Shown: positions 1-8,294 of the stretch, in pieces
Layout: each line of letters starts with the position of its first letter
How positions within the stretch are numbered: position 1 is the first letter of the stretch
Assembly: GCA_027489965.1 (NCBI GenBank)
Contig: JAIXZA010000157.1
Location: 1 to 47,567 of the forward strand
Source: Verrucomicrobiaceae bacterium
GTDB lineage: Bacteria > Verrucomicrobiota > Verrucomicrobiia > Verrucomicrobiales > Verrucomicrobiaceae
Length of the DNA stretch: 47,567 bases
Direction: 5' to 3'
Notes under the pieces: generated by a model
Database searches by the model: none
Told to the model about the DNA's origin: nothing
Seen by the model: the letters and a program-made list of their open reading frames with translations, nothing else
Program-made: the position numbers and the translations under genes

Positions 1-2
1 AA

Positions 3-575
3 TTGCGGAACAAAGACCTTGCGATGCCTCCTCTGATAACCGAAACAAACATCACCTCAAGCTGTGAACGCTATAACTTAATTTCACGCAATCCTGGCCG
101 AAGAACGGGGTCCACCTCAGAGGCCGGCACCCGCATGGTTTCCGTCAACTATGGCAGTTGGGATCATCACTCCAACATCAAAGGTTCCTTTGAAAGTCAG
201 GCTCCACAGTTTGACATGGCCTTTGCCAGACTCATCCGAGATCTCGATGAGCGCGGCATGCTCGACAGCACGCTCGTCCTCGTCAGCTCCGAGTTCGGAC
301 GCACCCCCAAGATCAACTCCACCAATGGCCGCGATCACTACCCACGTGTCTTTTCCGTAGCCATGGCCGGAGGCGGCGTGAAAAAAGGCTTTGTCTATGG
401 CAAATCAGATGCCCTGGGAGCCGAGCCTGATGAAAACCCCGTCGGCCCAGAGGACCTAGCACGGACCATGTATCGCCTACTCGGCATCAATGCCTCCAAA
501 CGCCTCGTCCTAGAGGGCGTCCGCCCCATCGACATCGTCAATGGCGGACGCCTGATCCAGGAATTGATCGCTTAA
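3..575 (+). CDS. DUF1501 family protein, C-terminal part (5' end anomalous or truncated)
   Basis: The frame is open from the left edge; the first possible start is TTG at 3. From about residue 40 (nt 120) it reads like the C-terminal third of DUF1501 proteins, a secreted sulfatase-like family common in Planctomycetes and Verrucomicrobia. The family landmarks are EAGTRMVSVNYG, then SWDHH, LDERGMLDSTLV, SSEFGRTPKIN, GRDHYPRVFS, AGGGVKKG and GPEDLARTMY. Full-length members have roughly 450-480 residues, so most of the protein is missing here. The 39 codons before the match do not resemble the usual YG..C..ARRLVEAGT segment in any of the three frames. The gene may be a remnant joined to unrelated DNA, or the true gene may be interrupted near nt 110-120. 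It converges on the next gene, whose stop lies 10 bp away. Exact function is unknown. Confidence 0.7.
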   Translation: MRNKDLAMPPLITETNITSSCERYNLISRNPGRRTGSTSEAGTRMVSVNYGSWDHHSNIKGSFESQAPQFDMAFARLIRDLDERGMLDSTLVLVSSEFGRTPKINSTNGRDHYPRVFSVAMAGGGVKKGFVYGKSDALGAEPDENPVGPEDLARTMYRLLGINASKRLVLEGVRPIDIVNGGRLIQELIA

Positions 576-585
576 ACAGCGCAGC

Positions 586-3500
586 TTAAGGCGTGGCATC
601 CGTGGCACGAAGGCGACCCGAAAGGACCTGTGATGTGGCGCTACCAGGAGATTGCAGCAGGGTGAAATGACCATAGCCAACACCGCCCCCAGTCACAATG
701 TTTCTAACGACGATTCCCGCGCCTTTCGCGGTGCGTCGGACGATTTTAACACCTGAGCCAGGGTCCGTGTCTTCAGTGACAACGAAGGATGTCGTTAGAA
801 TACCGGTTGAAGCCGCGATCGAAATAGCCGTTGTCGCTGGATTGGTTCCACTGGCAAAGGTAGGGACTACAAAGGCATTTCGATCCGTCAACCGCACGGC
901 AATGCTTGGATTTTCAGGCTCAGCCTCAACATTGGCACCGGAGTATGTCAATTGCACGTCATCGCTTAAAACATCAAGGCCTAGAACATTGATACCTGCT
1001 GCCGAAGTTGTGGCATAGCGTGCCCCAGTGGCATTCAGATTCAATGGCCCAAACCCATCAATGTAAGTAAACCCTTTGGTTTGAATACGCTTGGTCCACT
1101 TCAATGAACCACTCACAGTGCTTTCCAGATAGCCTGGCGCAATTCCCGCAGAGGTAATGGTCACACCATCACTCCAAAGAGAGCCACCCGTCGCAGCATA
1201 AAGACCGTTATACACAGCGACCTGCCCAGTTGGTCCGACAAAGCCCGTGCTCGTGGTGAAGGACGTACCATCTGCCAGCCTGCCCGCCACCGTCAAAGTG
1301 CCAAGGTCCGCCACCGTGAAGGCCGCATAGCCGTCCCCAAGTGGGTAGCTCAGATCACCAGGAACTGCCGCAGGGACTTCCAGAGCCATGGTGTAGTAAC
1401 CTCTGTAAAGCAGCGCTTTGTTAGTCGCAGACCATTGGTTCTTCCATCCGCTAAAGTTTGACGTTGTCGTGCCATCAGTGATTTGACCATTTTCCAGCAG
1501 GAGCGACGAGATGTTTAGATCAAACTCAACCGTAAGCGTTGGCAACCCACGACGAGGGATCGAGATCGAATTACGATTGTTAAAGTCAGCACCACCAGAA
1601 ACCCCCACATTGAGCTTTCCACCTTTGAAAGATAGATTTGTACTGCCAAGGGTCAGCTTGCCACTGTAGGCCCCGCCAGTTGTAGTCGTCAGATCGATAC
1701 GCCCACCGTCATGGAAAGCCGTATCCAGGGCGCTGGATTGAATCACTCCAATGTAGGTCCCCACCAAAGCACCAACTCCAGTGATCGGCCTGACTTCAAG
1801 ATTGGCTGTGGCACTCAGCAATGCCTTACCCGATCCATTTGAGGCGGTAATCGTTACAGGATAAATAACCACCACTGACTTAGCCAAGCTGGGCCGTCCC
1901 GTGATTCGACCCGAGAAGGCATCTATTTTTAATCCTGCGGGCAATCCTTTCGCTTCAAACTTGTTGGGCGTTATCTCAGCCGGACCATTTACAGGCACCG
2001 TGTAATCATACCAATCACCGACCATGCCAATCGGTAACACCAATGGATCCGTGATCACCGGAGGCCCCGTCGTAACCGAGACTTTCTGCACCGCTGATTC
2101 TAACATGCCACCCGGAGCCGAAACCTCACAGGTATATTCCGCCGTATCCGTGGTTTGCAGACCTTTGATCGTCAGTGTTTTTGTTAAACTGCCAGCCACG
2201 GAGGGGGTTACACCGGGCAGGGTATCACTCGTGTAAGCTCCGCCGACTTTCTTCCACTTGTAAGTGAGATTATTCCCAGCAGCGATGGCCGTCACGGACA
2301 CAGTGCCATTTTGAGCAATGACAAAATGCTTGGTTGAAGCTTGATCAACAACGGCGACTTCAGCATCTAGCGTGCTAGTTTGACTCCCCGCTGGGTTAGT
2401 CGTCTTAATCGCGTACTTCCCAGCATCTGTCAGCTTGATTGAAGGAATAACTAAAGGCACGCTTGTGGCACCTTTGACAGGAGCTTTATTCTTCAACCAC
2501 TGATTCACCGGTGGCGACTCAGAAGCGACGGAAGCAGTCAAAGTAGCTGCGCTATTCATCGCAAAAATAGCATGAGTCGGTGGGGTGGTCACTGTTGCCC
2601 CAGCAGTCACTTCATAAAGCTTCACCAAATCACTTCGCACCATGCCGGCAAAGTTTGTGATCTCTACCCAGTAATCATTTTCATCCCCAGTCACGATGGT
2701 AGGAATCTTAAAAGTTGGCACATTCGTCCCAATAGTAATTGGAGAGGCCAAAGATCCCTTAAACCACTGATACTGCGGACTTGTTCCCGTCACCGTTACC
2801 GCAAAGGATGCTGGTTTACCTGGCAGGACCGCCTGGAAAACAGGCTGCTTGGTGATGGTAATCGGAGTCACCACCGTCAACAGAGCACCCGGACTTGTCG
2901 TAACAGAGCCTGCGGTGCTTGTCACCGTGCAGGTGTAAGTGCCAGCTTGAGCCGTCGTGACGCCTCTAGGAATCGTGTAGCTAGGGCTTGTCGCCCCAGG
3001 AATGGCCACGTTGTTTCTTTTCCACTGATACGTGATCGACGCCGCACTTGTGGCCGTGATGGCGAAAGTAATTCCTGTATCTCCTACAACGACCGTCTGC
3101 GGCACCAATGGCGTTGAGGTAATCACAGGCAGCGGTCTGAATAGTCCAGTCAAAGTAGTGCTCATCACACTGGTGGAACTATTGTACAAACCACCTCGGC
3201 TAAGACCCTTGGCTTGAATATCAAAAGTCTTATTCCCAGGTAACTTCAGCTTGTCTAACTTCCATCCAGTTGCAGTCCGAGTGCCATTACCCAGAAGCGT
3301 AGAGAATGTCGTTGCCGGAGGAAGGCGCATCCGGAATTCCGCATTTTCAATTTCAGGAGCCGACCCACTTCGTGTCCACTCGATCAAGGAGCCGTTATCG
3401 TCAGCCGTAAGAGTGTTTACAGCTGGAACACCCGGTGTGAGCCGAGCAAGATACTCTCTGGAGGCACTGCCTATTGCCGCAAATGGACCACCAAGCACTA

Positions 3501-4683
3501 TTTTCCCGTCATTTTGAAGTGCAATTCCATAAACTGCAGAACTGGCACTTAGAGAAGAATAATCGTCTGCCAAAGTTCCATTATTATTTAGTACCGCATA
3601 ACCGATACGATTAGCGCTGTTTACTTGTGAGAACGAGCCAGCAATAACAATTTTGCCATCGACTCGGCATTGCATGCTGTAAATTCTACCATTCACGCTG
3701 GCAACGAAGCTACTATCCCAGATGCCATTATTATGCAGCCTGGCAATACCGCTGAGTCCTGCGGCACCTCCGATAGAATTAAAGTCCCCCGCCACCAAAT
3801 ATTTACCGTCAGCCTGGGCTGCAATTACCTCGCAACTATTATTCGGGGATGGATTAAACGTATTATCAAGAACTCCAGTGGCAGTGATGCGAACCAAATG
3901 CTTTTTATCTGTATTTTTGTCATAACTTTCAAAATCCCCGGCCACTATCAATTTTCCATCAGCCTGCGGGAAGACACAGCGAACATCATGATAAAAGGTA
4001 TTTGAAAAGTTAGATATGGTATAGAAGCCAGTCTTTGGTAGAAAACTGGAGACCAAAGCACCTGATGTAGTTAGTCTGGCTATTCCAGCACGCTTATCAG
4101 TCGTGCCGAGCCCGTTAAACTCACCATATATATAGGCTTCATTATTTGATAATGAGACAAGAAAAGGTGCCTCTCTATTAAAGAATCTAGTTCCGAGATC
4201 CCAACAGGATAACGGAGCATTATAGGCAACGAAATTTCCTAACTCATTAACCTTCAAAATCTTTGAAACACTGTAAGAGGTGCCATTTCTTAGAACACTG
4301 TCAAAGTGACCTGAGAGCGCTACGCTCCCATCTAAAAAACAACTAACCGACCTCACTCCAGTGTATTTAAACAATGAACCCGATAAATTACTCACAAGAA
4401 GGGCATTACCTGAGAAACTGAAAGACGAGTCAGCGGATCCGTTTTCATTAAAGCGAAACATCGCAGTGGTGTCAAAAGACGAGGAATAACCGTGACCAGT
4501 CACCAACTTACCATCTGCTTGGAGACCTAAGCTATAAGGCGGATAACTTAATTCTTCATCATAGCTGGGGTCTAACCCCTGTGCGGAGGCATTATTGATG
4601 AAAACCAATAAACAAGCGCTTACAAACAAGCATTTCAATAAATGTGGAGAGTCAGTTATTAGTTTCATTTGAGAAGTCACCAT
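586..4683 (-). CDS. Secreted delta-60 repeat / Ig-like multidomain protein
   Basis: This is a 1365-residue predicted secreted protein. Residues ~6-35 form a signal peptide: a basic start, a hydrophobic run, then NNASAQ before the likely cleavage site. Residues ~36-415 hold delta-60-type beta-propeller repeats, seen as recurring QADGKLIVAGDF or NDGKIVLGG motifs followed by LARLxxxG. Residues ~519-865 hold about four Ig-like domains with W...AGTYTCTVT or TAEYTCEVS signatures. A putative Ig (He_PIG-like) domain with GLPAGLKID.FSGRITG spans ~870-965. The last ~400 residues form a beta-rich region starting GTYIGVIQSS that recurs in verrucomicrobial secreted proteins. There is no PEP-CTERM or sortase signal. 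ATG at 4668 (MKLITDS) is an alternative start. It is probably a surface or extracellular adhesion or scaffold protein; the substrate is unknown. Confidence 0.85.
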   Translation of the reverse strand: MVTSQMKLITDSPHLLKCLFVSACLLVFINNASAQGLDPSYDEELSYPPYSLGLQADGKLVTGHGYSSSFDTTAMFRFNENGSADSSFSFSGNALLVSNLSGSLFKYTGVRSVSCFLDGSVALSGHFDSVLRNGTSYSVSKILKVNELGNFVAYNAPLSCWDLGTRFFNREAPFLVSLSNNEAYIYGEFNGLGTTDKRAGIARLTTSGALVSSFLPKTGFYTISNFSNTFYHDVRCVFPQADGKLIVAGDFESYDKNTDKKHLVRITATGVLDNTFNPSPNNSCEVIAAQADGKYLVAGDFNSIGGAAGLSGIARLHNNGIWDSSFVASVNGRIYSMQCRVDGKIVIAGSFSQVNSANRIGYAVLNNNGTLADDYSSLSASSAVYGIALQNDGKIVLGGPFAAIGSASREYLARLTPGVPAVNTLTADDNGSLIEWTRSGSAPEIENAEFRMRLPPATTFSTLLGNGTRTATGWKLDKLKLPGNKTFDIQAKGLSRGGLYNSSTSVMSTTLTGLFRPLPVITSTPLVPQTVVVGDTGITFAITATSAASITYQWKRNNVAIPGATSPSYTIPRGVTTAQAGTYTCTVTSTAGSVTTSPGALLTVVTPITITKQPVFQAVLPGKPASFAVTVTGTSPQYQWFKGSLASPITIGTNVPTFKIPTIVTGDENDYWVEITNFAGMVRSDLVKLYEVTAGATVTTPPTHAIFAMNSAATLTASVASESPPVNQWLKNKAPVKGATSVPLVIPSIKLTDAGKYAIKTTNPAGSQTSTLDAEVAVVDQASTKHFVIAQNGTVSVTAIAAGNNLTYKWKKVGGAYTSDTLPGVTPSVAGSLTKTLTIKGLQTTDTAEYTCEVSAPGGMLESAVQKVSVTTGPPVITDPLVLPIGMVGDWYDYTVPVNGPAEITPNKFEAKGLPAGLKIDAFSGRITGRPSLAKSVVVIYPVTITASNGSGKALLSATANLEVRPITGVGALVGTYIGVIQSSALDTAFHDGGRIDLTTTTGGAYSGKLTLGSTNLSFKGGKLNVGVSGGADFNNRNSISIPRRGLPTLTVEFDLNISSLLLENGQITDGTTTSNFSGWKNQWSATNKALLYRGYYTMALEVPAAVPGDLSYPLGDGYAAFTVADLGTLTVAGRLADGTSFTTSTGFVGPTGQVAVYNGLYAATGGSLWSDGVTITSAGIAPGYLESTVSGSLKWTKRIQTKGFTYIDGFGPLNLNATGARYATTSAAGINVLGLDVLSDDVQLTYSGANVEAEPENPSIAVRLTDRNAFVVPTFASGTNPATTAISIAASTGILTTSFVVTEDTDPGSGVKIVRRTAKGAGIVVRNIVTGGGVGYGHFTLLQSPGSATSQVLSGRLRATDATP

Positions 4684-5055
4684 TTTAAAAAGGATGTCAT
4701 CATTGTGTGTTATCCAGCGGCTAAAAAAAAGATAAATCTTAAGTGATTATAAAATGAGTCCGTTTTGAGAACATATCTGCCACTCAATTTAAGCTAGACA
4801 ATTGGCACACGCCCCTAAAAAACTAATTTTTCAACTTAAGATTAAGCTTATCTAAACAGTCACAAGAGCCCAATTTCAATGTCTGCACGAATGCGCAATC
4901 ACATTGAGTCTCTCAAACCTCTCAGACTTTTCATTCTAGCGAACGAGCCTAATTTCAAGCGTTTAGAGGCATTCCTGAGAATCTAGGGTACAGTTGCTAA
5001 AGGATGGACATTGCAAGAGAATCGCATAGTCAAGGGCAATCCCATTCGTAATCTA
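4684..5055. other. Gene-free intergenic region (372 bp)
   Basis: This AT-rich stretch lies between the start of the delta-60 protein gene and the stop of tyrS, both on the minus strand. It should hold the promoter of the downstream gene and any tyrS terminator, but I see no strong inverted repeat with a T-tract. A 35-codon plus-strand ORF begins at ATG 4879; nothing supports it as a gene. Small imperfect dyads around 4845-4860 are not convincing. Confidence 0.6.
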
Positions 5056-6228
5056 TTACCCCAACCTCACGCTGCGCTTCTTATCCAGCTTCAGAACCGC
5101 TCCAACCCCCCAGGCGGGTTCGGCTTTGGGGTCGGTGAGTTTTTCACCATTTAGTTGGATGCTGCCGCCTTGGATGAGGCGGCGGATATCGCCGCCGGAC
5201 AGGGTTTGATCAAAGACGGAGAGGTAGGCGTGCTGGACGACACCTAGGACGTCGCGGCGATCACTCACGGTGAATAGAGGAAGTTCTACATTAGCTAAGT
5301 CACGCTTACTGAAACGCAGATCCCAATCTTCACGGCAATCCTGGGCGGCAGCTTCACTGTGATAGGTGATGACACATTTGGCAGCGAGCTGCTTCTTGGC
5401 TTCCATGGGATGCATGGTTGTATCCAGCACCTCGCCTAGCACTAATAGGTAGTACTTGGCCATGAGTTCATCAGGAATGCTCATGAGTTTCCCAAACATC
5501 TCCTTTGGCGCATCCGTGAGACCGACATAATTACCAAGAGACTTGGACATCTTTTTCACACCATCCAAACCCTCCAGCAAAGGCAGGGTCATGCAGACTT
5601 GCGGCTCCATGCCTTCCTCTTTTTGCAGGTCACGTCCGACGAGGATGTTAAATAGCTGATCACTGCCACCGATCTCCACATCACTGCGCACCACCACGCT
5701 GTCCCAGCCTTGCATGATGGGATATTGAAGCTCATGCAAACGGACCTCGGTGCCATTGGCCACGCGATTTTTGAAGTCCTCACGCTGAAGCATTTGCTGA
5801 AGGGTCACTCGGGCATTCAGCCGAATCACTTCCATGAACGGCATCTCTTTGAACCAAGAACCATTAAATACGACCTCAGTCTTCTCCCGGTCCAGAACCA
5901 AGAAAGCCTGCTCCGTGTAAGTCTTAGCATTGGCCAGCACGTCCTCATAAGTTAGAGCAGGGCGTGTGGTGGAGCGACCACTCGGATCTCCGATCATAGC
6001 GGTGAAATCACCAATGATTAGCACGATGTGATGACCCAGCTCTTGAAACTGCCTCAGCTTCCGTAAACCAACCGCGTGGCCTAGATGGATATCTGGGGAG
6101 GTCGGATCGACGCCCAGCTTGATGCGGAGAGGCTTCCCACGAGCCAACTTTTCGGTGAGTTCTTTCTCACTGTGAATGGTGACGGTGCCGCGTTTGAGGA
6201 TGTCGAGTTGTTCGGGAACGGAAAGCAT
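5056..6228 (-). CDS. tyrS: Tyrosyl-tRNA synthetase
   Basis: This is a class I aminoacyl-tRNA synthetase that charges tRNA-Tyr. With the start at ATG 6228 (MLSVPEQ) it has 390 residues. The open frame extends upstream to 6420, but that extension runs into the divergent gene and has no family character. The HIGH-type motif is HLGH (residues 48-51), followed by the tyrosine site around IIGDFTAMIGDPSG. KMSKS sits at 226-230, and an S4 RNA-binding domain (GGDIRRLIQGGSIQLNG) closes the protein. The SGRST and YPIMQGWDSV features fit the TyrZ/TyrS2-like branch. It is divergent from the YeiH-type gene, and the ~95-bp gap between them must carry both promoters. I see no T-box-like leader. Confidence 0.96.
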   Translation of the reverse strand: MLSVPEQLDILKRGTVTIHSEKELTEKLARGKPLRIKLGVDPTSPDIHLGHAVGLRKLRQFQELGHHIVLIIGDFTAMIGDPSGRSTTRPALTYEDVLANAKTYTEQAFLVLDREKTEVVFNGSWFKEMPFMEVIRLNARVTLQQMLQREDFKNRVANGTEVRLHELQYPIMQGWDSVVVRSDVEIGGSDQLFNILVGRDLQKEEGMEPQVCMTLPLLEGLDGVKKMSKSLGNYVGLTDAPKEMFGKLMSIPDELMAKYYLLVLGEVLDTTMHPMEAKKQLAAKCVITYHSEAAAQDCREDWDLRFSKRDLANVELPLFTVSDRRDVLGVVQHAYLSVFDQTLSGGDIRRLIQGGSIQLNGEKLTDPKAEPAWGVGAVLKLDKKRSVRLG

Positions 6229-6322
6229 GGGAAATGAAAATGACGGATGACAGACGCACGAATGACGAAAGAATGAGTAAACACAACCCCGCGCCTCGTT
6301 TATTCCTGCCTTTTTCAATTCT

Positions 6323-7627
6323 ATGTCCGACTCTACTCCCACACCTGCCCCTTCCTCGACCCGACTTTCCTGGTGGCAAAATGAAGACTGGCTAGCAGTG
6401 ATCGCGGCCGCGCCACTCATCGCAGCCGTGGTTTATGGCTGGAAATTCAAGCTGCCAAGCCTCACTTGGACCAGTGCCGCGGACATCAGCCAAGTCTTTT
6501 CCAGTGAAAATCTGCTCGCCATGGGCGGGACCTCAGGCCTGCTCATTTTATTGGCTGGCGTCATCCTCTTCGCCTCCCTCGGCAAACGCGTGATCGCCTT
6601 TTTAGGCGGAGCCTGCGTCGTTTTTGCTTTAGCTTGGCTGGCACAAACGATGGCGGCGAATGCCCAAGTGAAGGCGCTGGGACTGGAGTATGTTGTCTTT
6701 GCCCTAGGCCTGGGATTACTCTGGAGCCACCTGCTTCCCACGCCCGGCTGGCTGATGTCGGCCGTGCGCACTGAGTTTTTCATCAAGATCGGCATCGTCA
6801 TTCTAGGAGCCAACATCCTCTTCCCTGAACTCATGAAAGCAGGCCTACCTGGCCTGATTCAGGCGGCTCTAGTCATCCCCGTCATCTGGCACATCACCTT
6901 CCGCTTAGCCCGCTGGCTGAAAGTAGACGACGAGTTCGGCGTCATGCTTTCCACCGCTGTTTCGATTTGCGGTGTGTCTGCTGCCATCGCTGCCTGTGGT
7001 GCTATTCAAGGGGATAAAAAGAAGCTTTCTTATGTCACCTCCGTGGTCCTTCTCTGCGCCGTGCCCATGATGATCCTCATGCCCTGGCTGGTCAAATGGA
7101 TGGGCCTGAATGAAGCCGTGGCGGGTGCATGGCTCGGCGGCACATTGGATACCAGCGGTTCGGTCTTAGCAGCGACCGAGATGGTCGGCGAGATCGCCTC
7201 AAAAACTGGCGCAGTAGTCAAACTCTCTCAAAATGTGCTTATCGGTATCGCCGCCTTTTTTATCTCCATCTGGTGGACTCTGCGTGAACGCGACAGCAAT
7301 CCAAATGCCCCGCGTCCTAGCGCTGGAATCATCTGGGAGCGCTTCCCGAAGTTTGTTATCGGCTTCATCGCCACCTCACTTGTATTTTCATTCCTGCTCA
7401 CACCAGAGACGGTCAAAGCGGTGGAAAAGCCCCTGAAAAGCCTGCGTGAAATTTGGTTCGCCGCCGCCTTTGTCTGCATCGGTCTGGAAACCAGACTCAG
7501 TGACCTTTTCAAACTCGGCGGGGGCCGCCCAGCACTCGCCTTCCTTGGCGGTCAATTTGTGAACATCCTTTGGACGCTTCTGCTCGCTTGGCTGCTGTTT
7601 GGAAATATTCTCTTCCCTGCCAAATAA
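6323..7627 (+). CDS. YeiH/UPF0324 family putative sulfate exporter
   Basis: This 434-residue polytopic inner-membrane protein is of the conserved YeiH (Cons_hypoth698) type. The family is annotated as a putative sulfate exporter, but its substrate is not firmly established. After a Pro/Ser/Thr-rich cytoplasmic N-terminus and a WW.EDWLA entry, about ten or eleven hydrophobic segments follow. Family-typical stretches include FFIKIGIVILGANI, SICGVSAAIAACGAI, GGTLDTSGSVLAATEMVG and VVKLSQNVLIG. Length is somewhat above the E. coli YeiH size (about 350) because of extra N-terminal membrane segments. The SDR gene starts 5 bp after its stop, so the two are probably cotranscribed. Confidence 0.88.
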   Translation: MSDSTPTPAPSSTRLSWWQNEDWLAVIAAAPLIAAVVYGWKFKLPSLTWTSAADISQVFSSENLLAMGGTSGLLILLAGVILFASLGKRVIAFLGGACVVFALAWLAQTMAANAQVKALGLEYVVFALGLGLLWSHLLPTPGWLMSAVRTEFFIKIGIVILGANILFPELMKAGLPGLIQAALVIPVIWHITFRLARWLKVDDEFGVMLSTAVSICGVSAAIAACGAIQGDKKKLSYVTSVVLLCAVPMMILMPWLVKWMGLNEAVAGAWLGGTLDTSGSVLAATEMVGEIASKTGAVVKLSQNVLIGIAAFFISIWWTLRERDSNPNAPRPSAGIIWERFPKFVIGFIATSLVFSFLLTPETVKAVEKPLKSLREIWFAAAFVCIGLETRLSDLFKLGGGRPALAFLGGQFVNILWTLLLAWLLFGNILFPAK

Positions 7628-7631
7628 CGGC

Positions 7632-8294
7632 ATGAAGCCCGTGGCACTCATCACTGGCGGATCAGGCGATCTCGCGCAGGCCATACGCGCCGAACTCGAA
7701 AGCCAGGGCTGGATTGTCCATGCACCCTCGCGACAGGAATTGGACGTCACGGATAAAGCCCAAGTGCAGCGTGTTATCGGTGCCTTGGGTCAGCTGGATT
7801 TACTCATTCACAATGCAGGCATCACTCGCGATTCTCTTCTGCTAAAGATGTCCGAGACCGACTTCAGCGACGTTCTCAACGTGCATCTTAAAGGTGCCTT
7901 TCTATGCTCCCAGGCAGCTTTGAAAATCATGATCAAACAGCGGCAAGGTCACCTGATCCAGATCGGCTCCTACAGCGCGCTCTGCGGCCCAACAGGCCAA
8001 GCGAACTATGCTGCCGCCAAAGCAGGTCTCATCGCCCTCACGCAGAGTCTAGCCGCTGAATATGGCCCGCGCGGCATCCGCGCCAATGTGATCCTGCCAG
8101 GCTTTCTCGACACGAAGATGACGCGTCATCTCCTCAATGACGAAGCCCAGCACCAGCGCATCCTAAACAGCCACACTCTTGGGGAATTAACCACCCCACA
8201 AGACACGGCACGCTTCATCGCCTTTCTACACACGCTGCCAGCCATCAGCGGCCAAGTTTTCCAGCTCGACAGCCGGATCTCACGCTGGACGTGA
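7632..8294 (+). CDS. SDR family oxidoreductase, FabG-like
   Basis: This 220-residue short-chain dehydrogenase/reductase has a Rossmann fold. The cofactor loop is TGGSGDLAQAI at the N-terminus (canonical TGxxxGxG, with G-D-L in the last part). NAG is at 61-63. The catalytic set is Ser113, Tyr126 and Lys130 in the FabG-like context GQANYAAAKAG. The PG motif follows (ILPGFLDTKM). It resembles 3-oxoacyl-ACP reductases but is shorter, and no other fatty-acid gene is nearby, so the substrate is unknown. The start is ATG 7632, 5 bp after the YeiH-type stop; the frame is open from 7599 but that part overlaps the upstream gene. Its 3' end overlaps the convergent VWA gene by 15 bp. Confidence 0.88.
   Translation: MKPVALITGGSGDLAQAIRAELESQGWIVHAPSRQELDVTDKAQVQRVIGALGQLDLLIHNAGITRDSLLLKMSETDFSDVLNVHLKGAFLCSQAALKIMIKQRQGHLIQIGSYSALCGPTGQANYAAAKAGLIALTQSLAAEYGPRGIRANVILPGFLDTKMTRHLLNDEAQHQRILNSHTLGELTTPQDTARFIAFLHTLPAISGQVFQLDSRISRWT

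Noticed and set aside
2572..3117. 181-codon plus-strand ORF antisense to the Ig-domain protein
   Set aside because: The product is Arg/Ser/His-rich with no domain logic, while the opposite strand encodes clear Ig motifs; it is a shadow frame.
4879..4986. 35-codon plus-strand ORF in the tyrS/delta-60 intergenic gap
   Set aside because: It is short, has no ribosome-binding site and no recognisable motif, and sits between two minus-strand genes.
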